Positions 1 through 13,055 of a stretch of DNA of 64,000 nt are shown piece by piece (position 1 is the first letter of the stretch; each line of letters opens with the position of its first letter). A program made the translations under genes and the position numbers. Origin of the DNA: Gigantopelta aegis (lineage: Eukaryota > Mollusca > Gastropoda > Neomphalida > Peltospiridae); contig NC_054704.1 of the NCBI RefSeq assembly GCF_016097555.1, positions 45,740,016 through 45,804,015 on the forward strand, written 5' to 3'. The notes below the pieces were generated by a model that saw only the letters and a list, made by a program, of their open reading frames with translations, made no database searches and was not told the DNA's origin.

Positions 1-181
1 GATTGTTGCTGTTTAAAGTTCATATTACAAAAATAAATGAACTAATGTATAAGCTTATTATCATTCAGTGCATGTTTTGGTTTTTTTCATTGATTTTGCT
101 TCTGTTTACCCCACTTTGCTGAGTATGGGCACTCGCGTTCTTGACATAGGGGCTTTGCAAACTGTATTAACATGGCTGTCA

Positions 182-1081
182 CAGGGCTCACCCTGGATCA
201 AAAATACCTATTGCCAAAACATTTGCCATTTGAATGGGATTGTTATTAACCATAATGAAAATATTTTAGCCCCCAAAATAGTTTTGCTCCGTAATATTAA
301 GAGTTTTTATATATCGATATAAAAATGCATCTTTCACAGCTAATTATGTACAAACTGGAATAAAAACAGCCCATGTTATAATTTCTATAATTAAAATATA
401 CACAGATTTGTTACAGTCAGAACTCTGCATAGGCATCTAAAGACAGAAATGGGGGTAGGGGCATTTAGTATATTACTCTGAATTTTCAGTTGGGTGGGGT
501 GAGGTGGGGGGTGGGGGTGGTAGGGATGGGGAAACATGCATTATCTTCAGAGTTGAGGCCATAATAACACCTGCCACATGCACACCTGCTTCCAAGGCCT
601 GTGATATTAAATCAATAAATGTTTAGAAATATGTGGGTGGGTGTTTGTAGAGGGGTTTTTTTTCTTTCTTTTTTTCCTTCTTCTTTTTTTCTCCCTCCCT
701 CTCTCCCCCCCCCCCCAAAAAAAAAAAAGAAAGAAAAAGATTCATTGTCGGTTAGTTTTTATTATTTTGGTTCAAAGACTTTGTTAAGTTAGAAAACAAA
801 GCTATAGGTCATTGCTTTCATACATGTTGAAAACATGGCATTAAAATTAATAACCATAATTATTCAAATAAGCAATGTGCTGTATTCTGGATGACCTTGT
901 TTTTTGTTATCGGTCACTAGATCGCTAATTGAGCATTGATTTGGTAATATATGTTTGAGGTGTCGGATAAATCGAAGATAGAAATTGGCTCAGCCAAAAT
1001 TTTAGCCACTTGCTAATTTTATCAGCCAGTTTTGTAAAAATTAGCCAATGGCTAATTTGGCTACTGACAGCACCAGCCCTC
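182..1081. mobile_element. Non-autonomous DNA transposon with CAGGG end, short copy
   Basis: Starts CAGGGCTCACCCTGG and ends GCACCAGCCCTC. It shares long blocks with the element at 39254-40930: 'GGATCAAAAATACCT' near the left end and 'TAGCCAATGGCTAATTTGG' near the right end. The flanking six bases are CTGTCA on the left and TTGTCA on the right, a probable 6-bp target duplication with one mismatch. There is no coding capacity. It is about 780 bp shorter than the other copy because the middle is absent and replaced by a pyrimidine/purine-rich run around 655-740. Confidence 0.6.
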
Positions 1082-1737
1082 TTGTCACGTGACTCAAAAT
1101 ACAATATGTCACATGTCTGAATTATTGACTATTGCCTTAATTCAGTTATTTTTACCTGAAGTGGGATCTGATAGTTATGTAGATGGTTGCATTAGGTACC
1201 TTTAGGAATACTTTAGATAAATGTATACATTTTTAGATAATACTTTGTTGGGCAATTAAATAGGTCAATGGTCTGCGACAGTATGCCTTTAAAACAAAAA
1301 TTAATTTATGTTTTTTGGTGGGAAGCAACTTTGACAGGGCATTTTATTTTTAACATAATAAATGTCTCGCTCATAATCAGTCTTAAATTAGATTTTTATA
1401 CCTTAAAATATTTTTCCTTGTCTACATTTGGGGAATGCATAAGTGTGACACATTCTTCTTTTTTTTACCCATGGATATACTTTGTACACAATTTAGTACA
1501 AAATTTATTCAAGTATTTTCCGTAATATCAATGTTTGTTCAGAAGGTGTGGACGGGGCCTGACTCACATAGTATGCATATCAATCATAGATCCAGGGGAT
1601 GCTGGGGGTGCACACCCTCTAACTTAAATTCAAAGTTCTCCAAAAATTCTATAATTTGTTTCTTTTTAGTTGGTCAGATGCATTACCATGTTCGGCTAGG
1701 TGGGTTATTTTTTTGTTATTTTTGTTTTTGTTTTTTG

Positions 1738-2035
1738 CTTTTAGGTCAAATGAGCCGAATGCTCATGTGACCTATTGCGGTCTGTCTTCACCCATCCTTC
1801 TGCGATGCGCTTCGTCGATTGTCCGTCGTGCATAAACTTTTCATATTTTCGATTTCATCTCCAAAACGTCTTGACCAATTCTAACCAGACTCCCCAGGGT
1901 CCTGAGGATGGGGCCCAAAAGGGGAAAATTAATCCAATTTAAAAGACTTCTAATTTTCCAGAAATAGTCTTCATATATGTAAAGGTCAACAAATGGTTGA
2001 GGGGTGAAGTTTAAAGGCATACAGTCACAGATATA
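1738..2035 (+). repeat. Dispersed repeat of the AGGTCAAATGAGC type
   Basis: Begins near TTTTAGGTCAAATGAGCCGA, followed by a run with GTCTGTC, GTCCGTCGTGC and a 'CTTGACCAATTCTAACCAGA' block. Similar 'GTCCGTCTGTC'-containing repeats occur near 43290 and 44620. No ends with inverted repeats were seen. The wording is what I recall from dispersed molluscan repeats; the family name is unknown. Confidence 0.4.
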
Positions 2036-2679
2036 TATGTATAGGGCCTTATTTCTCTAAATATGGATTATAAATGAAAATTATTCATTTGTGATACCAA
2101 ACCTCATTATTGTATCACTCAAAACATTTTAACTGAACCACGATGGAGGGAATCCTGTGACAATCCCTGAGCCAGTTTCATTTTTAAATCTTGGAATGCT
2201 TTTATGGGATATCTAAAACATATGACGAAACGCGTAGTGACGAGGCTATATATATTGCAGCCGTGTAATGTACCTTTGAATTTTATATACTTGACCGCTG
2301 TGTATAGAGCCTTGGCAAATGAGGACCAGCTATATGCAAATTATTAAAAATATATTATTTCATGACAAAATAATGACGAATTTGCTGAAATAAAATAATA
2401 AACGAGGACAAGGTATAGTCGAACATGAATTCACTATTTGTTTTCATTCTTATTTTTTTTGTCTTTTTAAAAATTGTTTTTGTTGTGTTGTTTTTTGTTT
2501 GTTTTTGTTTGTTTTTGTTTTTTCTGTTTTTACGGAGCCATTGTACACAGAACCACTGCAGGCACGTGTACAGGAATTTAGAGACATGCTCTCCCCCCAG
2601 AAAATGTATTGAGAAAAGAAAAGAAAATTTGCGTGAGCGGGGGTTGAGCACACGCCTGGACTGACAGCAGAACATTGTG

Positions 2680-2936
2680 CAGCATTCGAAATAAGCACTT
2701 GTCCATTTGTCCTGACAAGTGAAAATCTTATTTGGACAAGCGAAATGTACCTTGGTGGTTGTCCTGTAGACAAGTGAAAATGTTCAATGCAGTTTCATTT
2801 TAAGCAATCAAAAACATTGTCCTTGTACTTTAATAAAACAAACTATTTATTTGGACAAGTGAAAATATTGGTGGACAAGTAGATTTCTATATGTATTTGT
2901 CCAGTGAACAAAAAATTCTGCTTATTTCTATCACTG
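2680..2936. mobile_element. Small inverted-repeat element (MITE-like), 257 bp
   Basis: The left end CAGCATTCGAAATAAGCA and the right end TGCTTATTTCTATCACTG are inverted relatives. The body carries several copies of GGACAAGTGAAAAT in both orientations, so a transcript would fold on itself. TTGTG stands directly outside both ends, a possible 5-6 bp target duplication. No coding capacity. Confidence 0.5.
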
Positions 2937-3638
2937 TTGTGGTAGATCGTTTTTGCATAAAGCCACCCCTGCCTAAAAATACTTGTTAGCAGACAGTTTA
3001 ATATAAAATGTCACAATTCTATTATATTAAAAAATTATGAAATGCACGCACCCTCATCCGAATTCAAAGTTACCTGAGAAATCCTGCAAGTAATGGAAAA
3101 TAAAATGCAATAAAATAAAATGAAATAAATAAAACTAAAATTGTTATGAAAAAATTATCATTATAGCATAATAGTGTGTATCTGACCTTATCACCTGATT
3201 TTCTGGTGCCACATTGTCATTTCATAGACTTGGATAAATGAAACTTAATTATTAAGTAATCACACATAGGTTTTTTCAAGTTCTTCATCACTAACCTGCT
3301 ACTAGATGCAAAGAAAGCAAAGAAAGTGGGCCCTACAATATTTACACTTTGAGGCAACATCAATTTCCCTAAATGGACATTGACAGGGCAAAGTCAGGCT
3401 GATCAAAGCGGATGTTGAAGCCTATCATATATAATGTTTCTGTATATATATTGGGTTCCAGTGTATATAATCTTCTGTTAACTCTCACTCCAGTTAGCTT
3501 AAACTTCTGCATGAGATCTTCTAGTTCGGTCAGCTGATAGAAATAAGGTGCCAGAAAGCCATGCTAGATGGTAATGTGCCCTTTTCATTGGTTAATGGGT
3601 CTTGTCATTCAAGAAATTTTAAGCTACAAGGCAATACC

Positions 3639-3674
3639 TTATCTTGCACAAGTGAATTCACGAGTGCAAGATAA
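3639..3674. repeat. Near-perfect 36-bp palindrome
   Basis: TTATCTTGCAC and GTGCAAGATAA flank a core centred on GAATTC; 16 of 18 positions pair. The pairing continues outward imperfectly (GGCAATAC at 3630 with GTATTGCC at 3677), so the hairpin may be the centre of a small transposon of about 130 bp. Confidence 0.6.
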
Positions 3675-4494
3675 ACAGTATTGCCGGGGTAGCGAGTTGG
3701 GTATTCTGTTTATTACCCATTATCAATCTTTATCATTTTATGAAAGATTTTCAAAGGATACTGTTATTGAAAACAGGTTTGCAAGTTGAGAATAAGAGAC
3801 AGCATTGCATCATAGCTGTTACATACATATCGCTGATACGTATGTTAGTTATTGACATAACTGCCACCATGATGGTTATTTGTTGTTGCCTAACAATTGT
3901 CATGTCAAAGCCTGTAACGAAGCACTGATTATGACGTCAAAAAGTATCTAGGGGAAAAAATGTTTTGTTTTTGTTTCCCTAGAGAAAGATTATTTTTCTT
4001 TCCCCACTTCTCTCTGCCCATATGGCTTTAATTAATATGGTCAATATTAAACTTATATTTAATTTTTTTAAACTTGATAAAAAAAAAAAAAAAAATACAT
4101 AGGACTCTGTCGATAGGCGCTTGGTGCTACCTTAGAACATTAGGACGATCCGAAACATATAGAATATACACACTGATATTCTAAACAAGAAACTACATTC
4201 ATTATGAAATTTAATCATTAAACTATTTCATTACACATCTTACAATGACAGCAAACTCAGGACAGCCTCTTTACCATCAGTAAATGAGATACGATAGATT
4301 TGGTAGAAGAAATGCGATTGAATTATTTCAATTCCATCTTAAACTTGTGAAATTTCCTCCGAGATACTGAATTTTATTAGAAATTGTTTACATACTTGAG
4401 ATATTTGTATTTTTGGCACAGCTCTTTATATTGTGTTTTAATTTAACTCATACATTTTTATATCCGTTTATGCATTTACCCAATAGCCGATGTA

Positions 4495-4545
4495 TTTTTT
4501 TGTGCTGTGATGTCATTAAACATTCATTCATTCATTCATTCATTG
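4495..4545 (+). mobile_element. SINE 3' tail fragment with (CATT)n
   Basis: GTGCTGTGATGTCATTAAA followed by about five CATT units matches the 3' ends of the SINEs elsewhere in the window (for example GGTGTTAAAC at 5181). Only the tail is present. Confidence 0.45.
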
Positions 4546-4742
4546 TGCTTGGATCTCTAATATTAATAAACCAGAAACCAAGATCTCATCACCTTTTTGA
4601 CCGTTTGATGTTGTAAAGAGACATGTTAGTAATTTGCTGAATCAATTGGTATATTTTAGCACCAACATGGTGTGGAATTCTTAAAGCCAGAAAATACCAA
4701 ATATAAATCTCCTCTGTGGTAATAATAAGCTTTGTATTACAG

Positions 4743-6855
4743 GGACTGGGCATACAGAGGATTCTATGACAATGCCACAGATTCCGATGACAGAGCGGCT
4801 TTGGGATTTAGCTACCATCAGGGACCTGTAAGTTTCAGTTAGATGTTAAGTGTTTTTTATTGCTCATCAGATCATTCTGTTGTTTTCCCTTTGTTTGGCA
4901 TCAAGGGGAGGGATGTAGCCCAGTAGTAAAGTGTTCACCTGATGTGTGGTCGGTCTAGGATCGATCCCTGTCGGTGGCCCATTGGGCTATTTCTTGTTCT
5001 AGCCAGTGCACCATGTCTGTGTATCAAAAGGCTGTGGTATGTGCTGTCCCATCTGTGGGATGGTGCTTATAAAAGATCCCTTGGGTTGCTACTAATGGAA
5101 AAATGTAGCGGGTTTCCTCTCTAAGACTATATATCAGAATTAACAAATGTATGACATCGAATAACCAATGTGCTGTAATGGTGTTAAACAAAACAAACAG
5201 ACTTGTTTGGTATTGACGCAAAAAGTAATTCATACCACTGCAACATACTCATCACGGAAGTTAATGAATGTTAAAACAGATGTGTGTGTGTTGACTTGAA
5301 AGGTAAAATTAAGTCTTTTCATTAACACAACAAACCTGGAACTATATACAGATCAGGTATTAAATAGGAAACTGATGTAAGGTTTTATCTGACAGTGTGA
5401 CATTTGAGTTGTTTGGTATTAATTTAATGCATGTTAATTTTATTTAAAGGAATGGGTCTGGCCAATTGGATTCTTCCTGAGAGCAAAACTGAAGTTCGCA
5501 TCCCTCTTAGAAACATCAAGGCCAGGCGTTCTGCTGGAAACCGTGCACTTTGTGCAGTCATCCTTGTCGAGACATTACAAAGAAATCATAGATTCCCCAT
5601 GGCAGTCACTGCCAGAAATGACAAACGCCGATGGTGCAGTGAGTAGTGCATTATGTTACCCATTTATGGTGTGGATTAAGGTGGGGCCCCTTTTTTGGGT
5701 CATCATTAACTTTGTCTTTGTATAAGGTGAGGAGGCTTGCCACCAAACTACATTAAAAACTCCTAGATATGTGCTTACAATCTTCATTAAATTTAAAAAT
5801 GTATACCTCATCATTTAACATAACAAATTCTAGTCACAAAAGTGAGGTCTAGACCAACATGTTGAAGTTTGGGTAGCCAGGAGTGCAGAAAGTACTAGCC
5901 CGCTCGCCAAATGCGAATAAAACTTGTGACGGACAAATTGCAAAAATTAATCTACCAGTCCGACAGGCGATCTGTCTTTTTCTGACTGACAGTAATTGTT
6001 GTTTTTTTCCATCGAATCTGCATGCCACAATTCCAAACCATGCAAACAAACGGTTAAAACTCCCAAACAAAAACAAAAAATACATAAAATACATATACCG
6101 CATTGATAACTTCAGAATTTCGAACTGTGCAGGGGTCACAACTAGCTCGTGAGTCACCTCTAGCCCTCCCCTTATTGACATGTTGTAGGAGAGGGCTGAA
6201 GATGACTGTGTGTAATACTTTGGCAATCGTTGATGACAAAATGGTAGCCAGCTACTGTGTCTAAAATACAAATTTTTTCATTAATCTGATGCCACAAAGC
6301 TTTAGATTGATTATTGTCGAGTCCAGTCATGACATTAAACTTAAATGTTGTTAACCAGTAATAACGCTACACGAAGAAACCTGACGCCTCTATGCATTGT
6401 ACTTGTGGTGACAGAGCCAGTGTGTGACCTCGTGACACATGTATACTACAATGTATATTGTAATATTGTTAAACAATAACATATTGTCATATAGGCTGGC
6501 AGACTAGTAGAAATTCTGGTGGGTAGTAAATTTTAGTTGGTTTTGATCTGGCTGGCTAGTGAAATATTTTCTATTTCTGAACTCCTGGGTAGCGTTTCGT
6601 TTTGTCAGGAATTTGAAGGATCTAATAAGTCCATGTTTAACTCTTTTAATTCAAAAAGAAACTATAGACAAATGGGAAATATGTGGCAGTATATTTACTA
6701 GATTGGCTCACTATAATTTATTATATGCGATAGTTTATTTTATCAATGTTTTCCCCCCCTCCCACCAGGTCTGTCCGTTCAGCTGTCGTGCCCAAGCCTG
6801 GAGTGTCAGCTCTGTGTTGGTGGTTTTGCATTATCTGGAACAACTACAAAAGTGA
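4743..6855 (+). CDS. AGL: Glycogen debranching enzyme, C-terminal exons (partial)
   Basis: The last three coding exons of the bifunctional 4-alpha-glucanotransferase / amylo-alpha-1,6-glucosidase that removes branches during cytosolic glycogen breakdown. Exons: 4743-4827 (reads DWAYRGFYDNATDSDD and ends GFSYHQGP, donor GTAAGT), 5450-5638 (EWVWPIGFFLRAKL, LSRHYKEIIDSPWQSLPE, donor GTGAGT) and 6769-6855 (VCPFSCRAQAWSVSSVLVV to stop TGA). These match the animal AGL C terminus, where [22 protein letters not shown] and CPFSCETQAWS are the landmarks; this is the glucosidase (GH133-like) end of the protein. About 118 of an expected 1,500 or so residues are in the window. Phases agree at both junctions and no damage is seen. 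The first exon begins one base before a codon. Intron 1 holds a SINE and intron 2 a DNA transposon. Confidence 0.95.
4905..5204 (+). mobile_element. tRNA-derived SINE, near full length
   Basis: The head has pol III promoter-like boxes: TAGCCCAGTAGTAAAGTG (A box) and TAGGATCGATCCC (B box). It is followed by a conserved body with GCCCATTGGGCTAT and AAAAGATCCCTT and a tail GGTGTTAAACAAAACAAAC. The same family occurs in reverse at 46684-46945, 24508-24822, 14372-14590 and 13056-13285. It lies in the AGL intron in the sense direction. Confidence 0.85.
5878..6587. mobile_element. Non-autonomous DNA transposon, CAGGAGTGCAGAAA ends, 6-bp target duplication
   Basis: The left end CAGGAGTGCAGAAA and the right end TTTCTGAACTCCTG are inverted repeats with one mismatch. 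GGTAGC is directly repeated at 5872-5877 and 6588-6593, an exact 6-bp target duplication. A second member with the same ends is at 50736-51265. The open frames across it are not protein-like. It lies in the last AGL intron. Confidence 0.8.
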
Positions 6856-9800
6856 GTATAGATTGACGATAGCACAAGGTTTTTCCAGCATAGGGTTCTG
6901 GAACCGTAGTTGGTTATAGGAACACAAATAAATGAAAATTGAAGATTTTACACTGATATTACGTAACATTTTGATCAGTATTGTGTTGCAATTTGCTACG
7001 TAAGTTTCAGAGATAACTACATGTTTAAAACATTAAACAGTAGTTGCTAATCAATTTTCAGTCCACTAGAAATATTACTAATCAAGATTTTGAAAAAAAA
7101 ATTTCCCTGGATATGTCATTCATTTGTTGATTTTATTATGTGCAATATTTTTCACCAGAGTAGATTTTTCATAGGGTAATATTCATATTATTGTTGCAAA
7201 ATGATCCTAATATGGTAAATTTAAAAAAAATGGATGCATCTCGCTTGACTTTGACTATATTTGATGGGAATTATGGCATAGACATAATTGGAACCTACAT
7301 ACAGGTACCTCAGATATTTATAAAAAATTTTTTTAATATAATATAATACAGTAATTATCTGCCAAAGTAAACATGACCTCAGTTAAATATTGTGCAAATT
7401 CAATATTTGTCTTTCTATCTTTCTTTCTTTTTTTTCTTTTTTTAGGACTGACTAGATGTGCTGATTTGGATATGGTTCCAGTTTAAACAAGAGATATTGT
7501 CTTGAACTGCATAATGAAAAAGCATAAAAACAAAAAAAAACAATTCACGTTAATATGGTTGGATTTTATTGTCTCTCTTTCCCCCTTTTCTCATTAAATC
7601 AAAGGGGATATTATAAGACCGCTGTCTGTGAGTGTGTGTGTGAATTTGTCCACTGCTTAGTTCCCATGCATTATAACAACATACCAGAGTATAAGGGTTG
7701 AATATATGTACTCTAGATGCTAGACAAAATAGACTGCAACTGGTAACATATAAAATATGGTAGGATTAGAAGGCTTGTAAAGGGAAATAATAACCTTGAT
7801 TTTTTTTTCATTAGTTCATCAAATAATGTAAACTGAATCAGTTGTGTTGTTTAAATAAATACTACCTTAGTTTGTCACCTGTAATTGATAATTTATGTTG
7901 GAAGTGTTTTTAAAGTATGTACAGTATGGATTGTGTGTTTATTATTTACTGCAACTATGTTTACATTAAACCATCAGTCAAGTGAAATTCATTTAATATA
8001 TATTGATAAAAACATAGAACTAGCAGTAAATTAGTGTCATTGAAGTTACCAGAAAGAATCTTCAGAAGCATCTTTGTGTATTCAAATAGACATGGAATAT
8101 AACATTAAAAATTATCTTTTAAATGTGATGAAATAATGGCTTACCATGTACATGGTTGCCTTGTTTTTTAATTAACGTAATTCATTGATCTAATACCTTT
8201 GCTGTAATATAACGAAGAGTAGCTTGTACTGATTGTTTTTGAACAGAATATAATTATGTTTAAATCAAATGTTAACCTTTAATAAGTATTGTTTTATTAC
8301 TTGGAAAAATATGTTCCTTCGCAGTCTATTGTCTGGTGTTAATAACTATTATGCAATTTGATCTTTAGTGAGCTTGAAATAATAGTGCACTTTGGTTTGC
8401 GTTACTGAGCATAGGACATTTCATTACTACCGTCTTTCTACTGAGGATACTAATTCCGGAATGTTGGACTGTACTGTTTCTCAGTTGTGCTTTAAGCTTG
8501 TGATTGTTTTTCTTGTGGTCTTGTTCCTGTTTTGTTTTTATTTTTAGCATTTTGTTTTGTTGGGAGTTGTATATTTGTGTTCTTTATTTTGTAATTTTTT
8601 AAAAATAAATTTGAGTGGCTAGTAAATATTTTACTAGTCAGATTTGAGGAGCTAACTGCCAAACACCTTCCCATTATTATTAGTTTAGTATAAGTTAAGA
8701 GCACTACTTAAGACCAGGTTAATAAAATAATAATTAATTTAAAAAAAATTAATAATAAGGTCACAATTGTGTAAACAGATAAAAAAAAAACCCATTTAAC
8801 AGGATAGATATTTTTTTTGGTTTTCGTTTGTTAAGCTGGTGTATGTCAGTTTGATTTTAAAAGCAAAAACAATATCATACATTTTACAGGTTTTAATTAT
8901 TCAACTAAAAAAATCTGGAAAATTACTTTGTACAAAACTGAACAAAAGCAGCTTTTTAAAGTTTATTATAACTATGTAACTCTTAAAACTATATAACTCT
9001 TGGGATTGCGTAGCACAAACTATAGCCTTTTTTCCTTATTTGTAAACATATCTGTTCCAATATATTTGTTACCATTTGTCTTACTGAATACTGTATGAAT
9101 GTTTTTGCTTTTAACTTTTGTCTAGATAAATTACTTCATCAGTAATGTTTTGGTTCTTTCAGTTGGTTTAGTGGAGTTTTGTTGTTGTTGGAGTGGGGGG
9201 TTTTTTACTTGTAAAACTAATTTTATAATTTTGTTATGCATTTGTTTTTGCCTTAAATGTTTGTATGTAGATAAATATTTCTATGTATTTTGTAATTTTG
9301 TTATGCTTTTTTTTCTCCTTTTTTTGCCTTTAAATGTTTGGATGTAGAAAAATATTTTTATATAATATGTATGTGCACAGTTGTTTATGAATTGTTGTGA
9401 ATTTATTCAAATGATTGTTTTTAAGACAAGCCAGATGTATTAGTTTTTAACTCTGATCTCACTGGTATAAGCTTTTTGTGTTCAGTTCAGTATTGTTAAT
9501 TTATAAATAAAACACAGAAAGGTCCAAGATCTTCCTTGCAATAAAGGTAATCTATAAAATCTTTAAACATTTTTGTAAAAATCTGCAATTTTATTCATAC
9601 CAATTTGACAAATAAGCTAATCCAATCATTAAAATCACTGGAATCAGTATTCATATGAATAGTCAAACCTCAGATATACCTCAGTTTTAGTATGTGTTAT
9701 TGCCATATAGAGCTCTAGTGTCTCTGCTTCAACCAATATGATTTATGATAATTTTCCAAATAACTAAATTCACCCATTATGTAAATGTTATCTGGTTTAT

Positions 9801-11532
9801 CAAAACATTTCAGTATGAAGTTAGGCTTCAATAAAGTCTGGAGCCTTTAACATCATGGCAGTGCCATTCAAACTGCATGCAGTTCAGACTTTATTGACAC
9901 CCAAGTTTTAAAACAAATTTGGGCCCCCAAATCATGTTCCTTTTAGGAATTATAAAGCTTGTGGTAGGGTGGGTTAAAAGGTCAGTACGATATTATTTAA
10001 CTCTGTTATTATGAATAGAATTGTATATACATTTTTGTTTTGAATCCGGTGTCAGTATGTAGACTTTAAAATAGTTTAATGATGAATCACATATTAATGA
10101 AATTTACACATAGCAACTGATTTTGGAGTCAAATGGTTACTACTGTTACTAATTATAATTCACAAGCAATATTGTTTTCATGTTTGTATAACGTCAGCTT
10201 TGTTTTTGTGTAAATTATACTTAAATGTTTTGTCCAGTGGTTATGTTATTGTAATGTTTTAATCCATCACTTAATGGTTTCTAAACTTTTAACAATTTTT
10301 TAAGTTGTGTCAAATTATAGGATTACAAATATATTAACAGAATAATTCATATACTCCAAATTGTCTTTTCTTTTATAAAACATTCAGTTCAAAAAATATT
10401 TTTTCTCCAAATTTCAAACATTTTACCTTTTGGTTTGATGTGAAAACAGTGTACCCTATTGACACACTTTATACATTTTTATAAGAAAGTTATTCCTTTA
10501 AATATATATACATCTATATACACTATTTTATGTGTTATGTACAACATAGCTGGTTCTGTAGCATGTTAATCTTAATAGTGTAAAATAATGCACCTACAAT
10601 AGTCAGTATTTATACACTGGGATCAGAGTGCCAACATGCTTTTCCCCATATTATTGAATAAATGCAATGTACAGCTTTTGCTTGTTTGTGTTTGATTTTT
10701 AAAAACATTTCAGATATAGGGTAAAATGATCGAGTCAGCCAACTTTGAAGCAGTATTTCTTGGGTTTTACAATACTACAGACATTGAAAAATAAATAAAT
10801 TATAAACATTATCTATAGAACTTCTGCAATTTAGCATTTGTTTCAACATTACGAGATAGCAATTTTTGCATTTAACACTAAAAGGAAGTCATCAGTGGGA
10901 TTTTTTAATATGAGATAAGATACATTTATAAACATTTTGTTTCTCTTCAATGAATACATGTACATACAACACCAAAATATTTTTTGTACATTATCTATTT
11001 AGATACTTTTGTGTGTACTTTTATGTCACATGCTAAATTAATCCAAATTTTATTAATAATGAGTGTTCTGAATATGAAAAAGATCTGTGAAAATAGTTAT
11101 GCCCTACAAACTGTCGTACTTGAAGGGACAAGTTTTCAGCCCTAGCAAGACTTCCATTTATATCATCCAACAAAATAAACACACATCCTGCTATTTTAGA
11201 ACACCATCTTACCTCTGCATATTTTAAGTATAAAGCATTATAAGGATAAATACATTATAAATGACCTTTGGTCTACCGGTAATTTCAAATATCGTTTGGT
11301 CATTGGAATAAATTTGTAAATAAATTATTTTAGACAAAATTAATATTGAGATACTACAAAAGATTATGATGTCCAAAAATGCATTGGTTACAGAGATATC
11401 CATATTCTAAGGAAGGAAATGTAAGTGAATTGTTATTTTAAAAATGTAAAAATATTTTATTTGTCAAAAACCTTTTAAAATGGCTAAAAACTCAGAATAG
11501 CCCGTTTAAAAGTATTTCAAACTGGTAACAAG
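6856..11532 (+). other. AGL 3' UTR and downstream AT-rich sequence
   Basis: No gene, RNA or repeat boundary is recognised across this AT-rich stretch. Candidate polyadenylation signals for AGL are AATAAA at 6927, about 7853, 9506 and 10657. The last has the best context. Without transcript data the end of the 3' UTR cannot be placed. Confidence 0.4.
10657..10699 (+). promoter_or_regulatory. Candidate polyadenylation signal with GU-rich downstream element
   Basis: AATAAA at 10657-10662 is followed 16 bases later by CTTGTTTGTGTTTGATTTTT, the usual layout of a cleavage site and its GU-rich element. It could end a long AGL 3' UTR (3.8 kb after the stop), but a nearer AATAAA at 6927 is an alternative. 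Confidence 0.35.
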
Positions 11533-11815
11533 TTAAAGTATGTTTTGTTTAATGACACCACTAGAGCACAATCATTGGCTATTGGACGGAATGAAATGTT
11601 TATTTAACAACACTCAACACATTTTATTTACGGTTATATGGTTATGGACTACACGTATTGAAAGAGGAAACCTGCTGTCGCCACTTCATGGACTATTCGA
11701 TTAGCAGCAAGGGATCTTTTATATACACCATCCCACAGACAGGATAGTACATACCACGGCCTTTGTTACACCAGTTGTGATGCACCTCAACTGAGCTAAA
11801 TCCTGCTCCTCTGGT
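11533..11815 (-). mobile_element. Two adjoining SINE fragments, reverse orientation
   Basis: 11533-11586 (TTTAATGACACCACTAGAGC) is the tail of one SINE. 11587-11815 is another, with AACACTCAACACATTTTATT, GCAAGGGATCTTTTATAT and CATCCCACAGACAGGATAGT, the reverse complement of the family at 25392 and 48255. Its tRNA-like head is degraded (GAGCTAAATCCTGCTCC). Confidence 0.7.
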
Positions 11816-11911
11816 AATAAAGGTTTTCTTGTTAAAACTTCAGTCTCTAGGTTAGGCCGGACCACCACTCCATCCAAACACTGCTCTTATTGATTATGTT
11901 ATTACCAGATA

Positions 11912-12677
11912 CAGTGAAACCCCACCAAACAACCACCCCAGTTCTAAGACCACCCTGCTATAAAGACCAGCATTTTATAGACCGGAATATTTCCTTATTT
12001 TTAACAATAAAACTATCCCGGTATTAAGACCACCCCGCTATTACAGATTACGACCAGTAAAGTCCGACCCAATGGTCGTTTTCAGTGCCGCCACGGTATT
12101 TACCTGTTATGTCATAAAAGTGACAATCAATAACGTAAAATCTTGCCTAGTTGTTCACACCATGGTGTTAATGTTAATTACACAAAGTACATGTACACAT
12201 GTTTCCCAAACAAGTAATTAAAATAGTTTATTTATTTATCTGAGAAAGTCATGGTTAATTTCTGAAATGTATATAACTTACACACAATAATGGTGAAAAG
12301 TAAGTTACACAACAGAAAATATCAACAAATGCAATGATTAGCTGCAGTCATGTTTGCAATTACCTTTGGGCCAGTTGATGTCCAAAAATGTCGGTAGGGT
12401 GCCATTTGTCCAGAAAGATGTTAATCTCTATTGTGTAATAATTAAGGAAAAGAATGAGCCTAGGCTAAAAAATAACTGAAGCAGGCTTGACATTCGATTA
12501 TTCTTGTGGTTCAACGTAACTGCCAATACACTGTCATCGTGTGACGTAAAATTCACAATCGATATTTACCAAACATTCATCATTTCGAATATTTCGTAAT
12601 TCGGCATTATGACCACCTCACTATTAAGATAAATTTTATTAAGTCCTGCCGATGGTCGCAATTGTGGGGTTTTACTG
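11912..12677. mobile_element. Tc1/mariner (pogo/Tigger-like) non-autonomous element
   Basis: The ends are CAGTGAAACCCCACC and the inverted TGGGGTTTTACTG, each bordered by TA (11910-11911 and 12678-12679). TA target duplication with CAGT...AAACCCC ends is typical of pogo/Tigger relatives. Internal GACCACCC / GGTCG motifs repeat near both ends. No transposase frame of useful length was seen, so it is non-autonomous or decayed. Confidence 0.75.
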
Positions 12678-13055
12678 TACATGTGTATATTCACTGAAGA
12701 ACTACATTTACCTTTAACCTACTGAAAAATCTGACTATAAAATTTACCTTTTAAAGGCCCAAGGAAGGCCATGACTCCTGACTACATTGTTGAGTAATAA
12801 CCAAACAAATGTAAACTGTTCAACACATCTTTATTTGTGCACATTGACAAATACATAATTATAATAATATACTTAAGAGCCGAGAAATGAAGGAATTATT
12901 CACAACCACTGCAATATTGTTAACATAAGGTGTACAAATTGGTATTTCTGGCCAGTTAACTGCCGTACATATATTGTAACATGTTAAACTGAAAAAAAGA
13001 CTGTTTATCTGTTTTCAAACTTTAGCAAAAAATGTCTGGGACTTGTTTTGTCATG

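Larger units (their letters stand above)
1..4742 (+). other. Probable AGL intron sequence, repeat-rich
   Basis: The first recognisable AGL exon starts at 4743 behind a TATTACAG acceptor, so this stretch is read as the intron (or introns) before it. I could not find the preceding exon, which in other animals encodes a peptide just before the D-x-x-Y-x-G-x-Y-D-N segment. It may be short, or lie left of the window. The stretch contains the elements listed separately at 182-1081, 1738-2035 and 2680-2936, a palindrome at 3639-3674 and a SINE tail near 4500. 3000-3560 and 3730-4480 show nothing I recognise. Confidence 0.5.

Noticed and set aside
4905-4980. Functional tRNA gene
   Set aside because: Box A and B are present but there is no cloverleaf or acceptor stem, and the head is joined to a repeated SINE body. 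The same applies to the heads at 16911, 25392 and 48255.
5849-6271. 140-codon - strand frame and overlapping + frames
   Set aside because: They fall inside the transposon at 5878-6587 and lack any conserved protein segment.
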